Below are positions 62,847-64,000 of a stretch of 64,000 nt of DNA, in pieces. Position 1 is the stretch's first letter. The number at the start of each line of letters is the position of its first letter. The notes under the pieces were generated by a model, which saw only the letters and a list, made by a program, of their open reading frames with translations, ran no database searches and had not been told where the DNA came from. A program made the position numbers and the translations under genes. This DNA is from Intestinibacillus massiliensis (GTDB taxonomy: Bacteria; Bacillota; Clostridia; Oscillospirales; Butyricicoccaceae): assembly GCF_900155735.1 (NCBI RefSeq), contig NZ_LT707059.1, forward strand, positions 200,232 through 264,231, in the 5' to 3' direction.

Positions 62847-62882
62847 AGATACGATAAGTTTAACGGAAGAGAGGGCATAATG

Positions 62883-63605
62883 ATGGAAAGTCCTAAGTAC
62901 AAGCGCGTGCTCATCAAAGTGAGCGGCGAAGCGCTGGCGGGTGAAAAAAAGTTTGGGCTGAATTTCGACGTCATCGGCCCTGTCTGCGACGTCATCAAGC
63001 GCTGCAACGAGATTGGGACCCAGATCGGTATTGTCGTCGGCGGCGGAAACTTTTGGCGCGGCGTAAAGGACGGCGGCGGGAAGATGGAACGTTCCCGCGC
63101 AGACCATATGGGCATGCTGGCTACGGCCATCAATGCGCTTGCGCTGTGCGACGCGTTGGAGCAGCGCGGTGTAGACGTGCGCGTCCAGACTGCCATTGAA
63201 ATGAACAAGGTCGCGGAGCCGTATATCCGCGCGCGCGCCATCCGGCACCTGGAAAAGGGGCGCGTGGTGATTTTTGGTTGCGGCACGGGCAACCCCTATT
63301 TTTCGACGGATACTGCGGCGGTGCTGCGTGCGGCGGAAATCAACGCCGATGTGATCCTGTTGGCAAAGAACATCGACGGCGTATACGATTCCGACCCGGC
63401 CGTCAATCCGGGTGCCAAAAAATACGAACGGCTTTCGTACATGGATGTGCTGAACCAGGGGCTGGGCGTCATGGATACCACGGCGACCTCGCTCTCGATG
63501 GATAACCATATCCCCATCCAGGTATTTGCCCTGGAAGACCCTGAAAATATTTACCGTGTCGTCACGGGTGAAAAAATCGGTACGATCGTACAGGAGGAGA
63601 ATTGA
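62883..63605 (+). CDS. pyrH: UMP kinase (uridylate kinase)
   Basis: Phosphorylates UMP to UDP in pyrimidine nucleotide synthesis; cytoplasmic hexamer. Features of the amino-acid-kinase fold are [49 protein letters not shown] and [12 protein letters not shown] chose the ATG at 62883 because GAGGG lies seven bases upstream and the start MESPKYKR fits the family; the ATG directly before it (62880) is an alternative. frr follows after two bases. Its usual upstream neighbours rpsB and tsf are about 38.9 kb away. Confidence 0.97.
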   Translation: MESPKYKRVLIKVSGEALAGEKKFGLNFDVIGPVCDVIKRCNEIGTQIGIVVGGGNFWRGVKDGGGKMERSRADHMGMLATAINALALCDALEQRGVDVRVQTAIEMNKVAEPYIRARAIRHLEKGRVVIFGCGTGNPYFSTDTAAVLRAAEINADVILLAKNIDGVYDSDPAVNPGAKKYERLSYMDVLNQGLGVMDTTATSLSMDNHIPIQVFALEDPENIYRVVTGEKIGTIVQEEN

Positions 63606-63607
63606 GC

Positions 63608-64000
63608 ATGAAGCCTGATTTTAAGCCATATGAGGATAAGATGAAAAAGACGCTGGATGTGCTTTCGCACGACCTGGCGGCCATCCGCGCGGGACGCGCA
63701 AACCCGGCAGTACTGGATAGGGTCACGATTGACTATTATAACACCCCCACCCCGCTGAACCAGGTGGCGGCGATTTCCACACCCGATCCGCGCACGCTGG
63801 CAATCCAGCCGTGGGATGCGTCGGTGCTCAAGCAGATCGAAAAGGCGATCCAGATGTCTGACGTGGGCATCAACCCGCAGAACGACGGCAAGGTGATCCG
63901 CCTCGGCTTCCCGCCGCTGACGGAGGAGCGCCGCAAAGAGCTGATCAAGCAGGTCTCGAAGACCGGCGAGGAATCCAAGGTCGCCATCCGCAATATCCGC
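63608..64000 (+). CDS. frr: Ribosome recycling factor (3' end cut by window)
   Basis: Splits post-termination ribosomes with EF-G. The 131 visible residues cover most of the family's ~185: [28 protein letters not shown] (first helix with the conserved RAGRA), then [19 protein letters not shown] and [25 protein letters not shown] at 63608 is preceded by AGGAGG eight to ten bases upstream, inside the end of pyrH, so the two are one operon. Confidence 0.97.
   Translation, partial: MKPDFKPYEDKMKKTLDVLSHDLAAIRAGRANPAVLDRVTIDYYNTPTPLNQVAAISTPDPRTLAIQPWDASVLKQIEKAIQMSDVGINPQNDGKVIRLGFPPLTEERRKELIKQVSKTGEESKVAIRNIR

Overview
The window looks like a chromosomal segment of a GC-rich, strictly anaerobic, Gram-positive member of the Clostridia (an Oscillospiraceae-like gut or sediment organism is my inference). 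The evidence is a 2Fe superoxide reductase, an [FeFe] hydrogenase with a non-standard H-cluster motif set, a YlmC/YmxH-type protein, a DivIVA-like protein, SLH-domain surface proteins, strong Shine-Dalgarno sites before nearly every gene and many rho-independent terminators. I see no transposase, integrase, phage structural gene or CRISPR array.

1-5.2 kb: sugar/polyol module. A YesN-type response regulator (cut by the window edge), a Gfo/Idh/MocA dehydrogenase and an IolE-like TIM-barrel protein face left. A lipoprotein sugar-binding protein without ABC partners faces right. 5.2-9 kb: desulfoferrodoxin, then a leftward four-gene operon of unknown function with two DUF2589-type proteins, headed by a separately terminated XRE-regulator pair. 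9-16 kb: a sodium:solute symporter, a small unknown gene coupled to dapA, an AraC/GyrI-like regulator behind a promoter-terminator cassette, tRNA-Ser(GGA), and ilvA with an IscR-like Rrf2 regulator. 16.2-24 kb: rightward housekeeping genes: DivIVA-like protein, orphan fumarase beta subunit, HAD phosphatase, hydrogenase, M23 peptidase, polysaccharide deacetylase, YlmC/YmxH, rpsB and tsf.

24-62.3 kb: a large accessory block devoted to cell-surface display and c-di-GMP/two-component signalling. It sits between tsf and pyrH, which in most Firmicutes are adjacent in rpsB-tsf-pyrH-frr. Its left part is a leftward operon of LytTR regulator, membrane-anchored surface protein, 7TMR-DISM histidine kinase and GGDEF protein, with overlapping stop/start codons. 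Divergent to it is a pseudo-receiver gene overlapping the start of a 4,254-residue SLH-anchored protein. Then come a Cache-HAMP-GGDEF protein, a PAS hybrid kinase, a regulator with two GntR-type winged helices, a REC-GGDEF-EAL protein, two more hybrid kinases and a second SLH surface protein of 1,311 residues. The PAS hybrid kinase and the REC-GGDEF-EAL gene share a nearly identical promoter plus downstream motif, so one regulator (perhaps the double-GntR protein between them) may control both.

62.9-64 kb: pyrH and the start of frr resume the translation gene order.

My working model is that the block is an environmental-sensing unit that controls synthesis of two very large S-layer-anchored proteins through c-di-GMP and phosphorelay. 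This is inference from gene content and order; no function in the block is proven by sequence alone.
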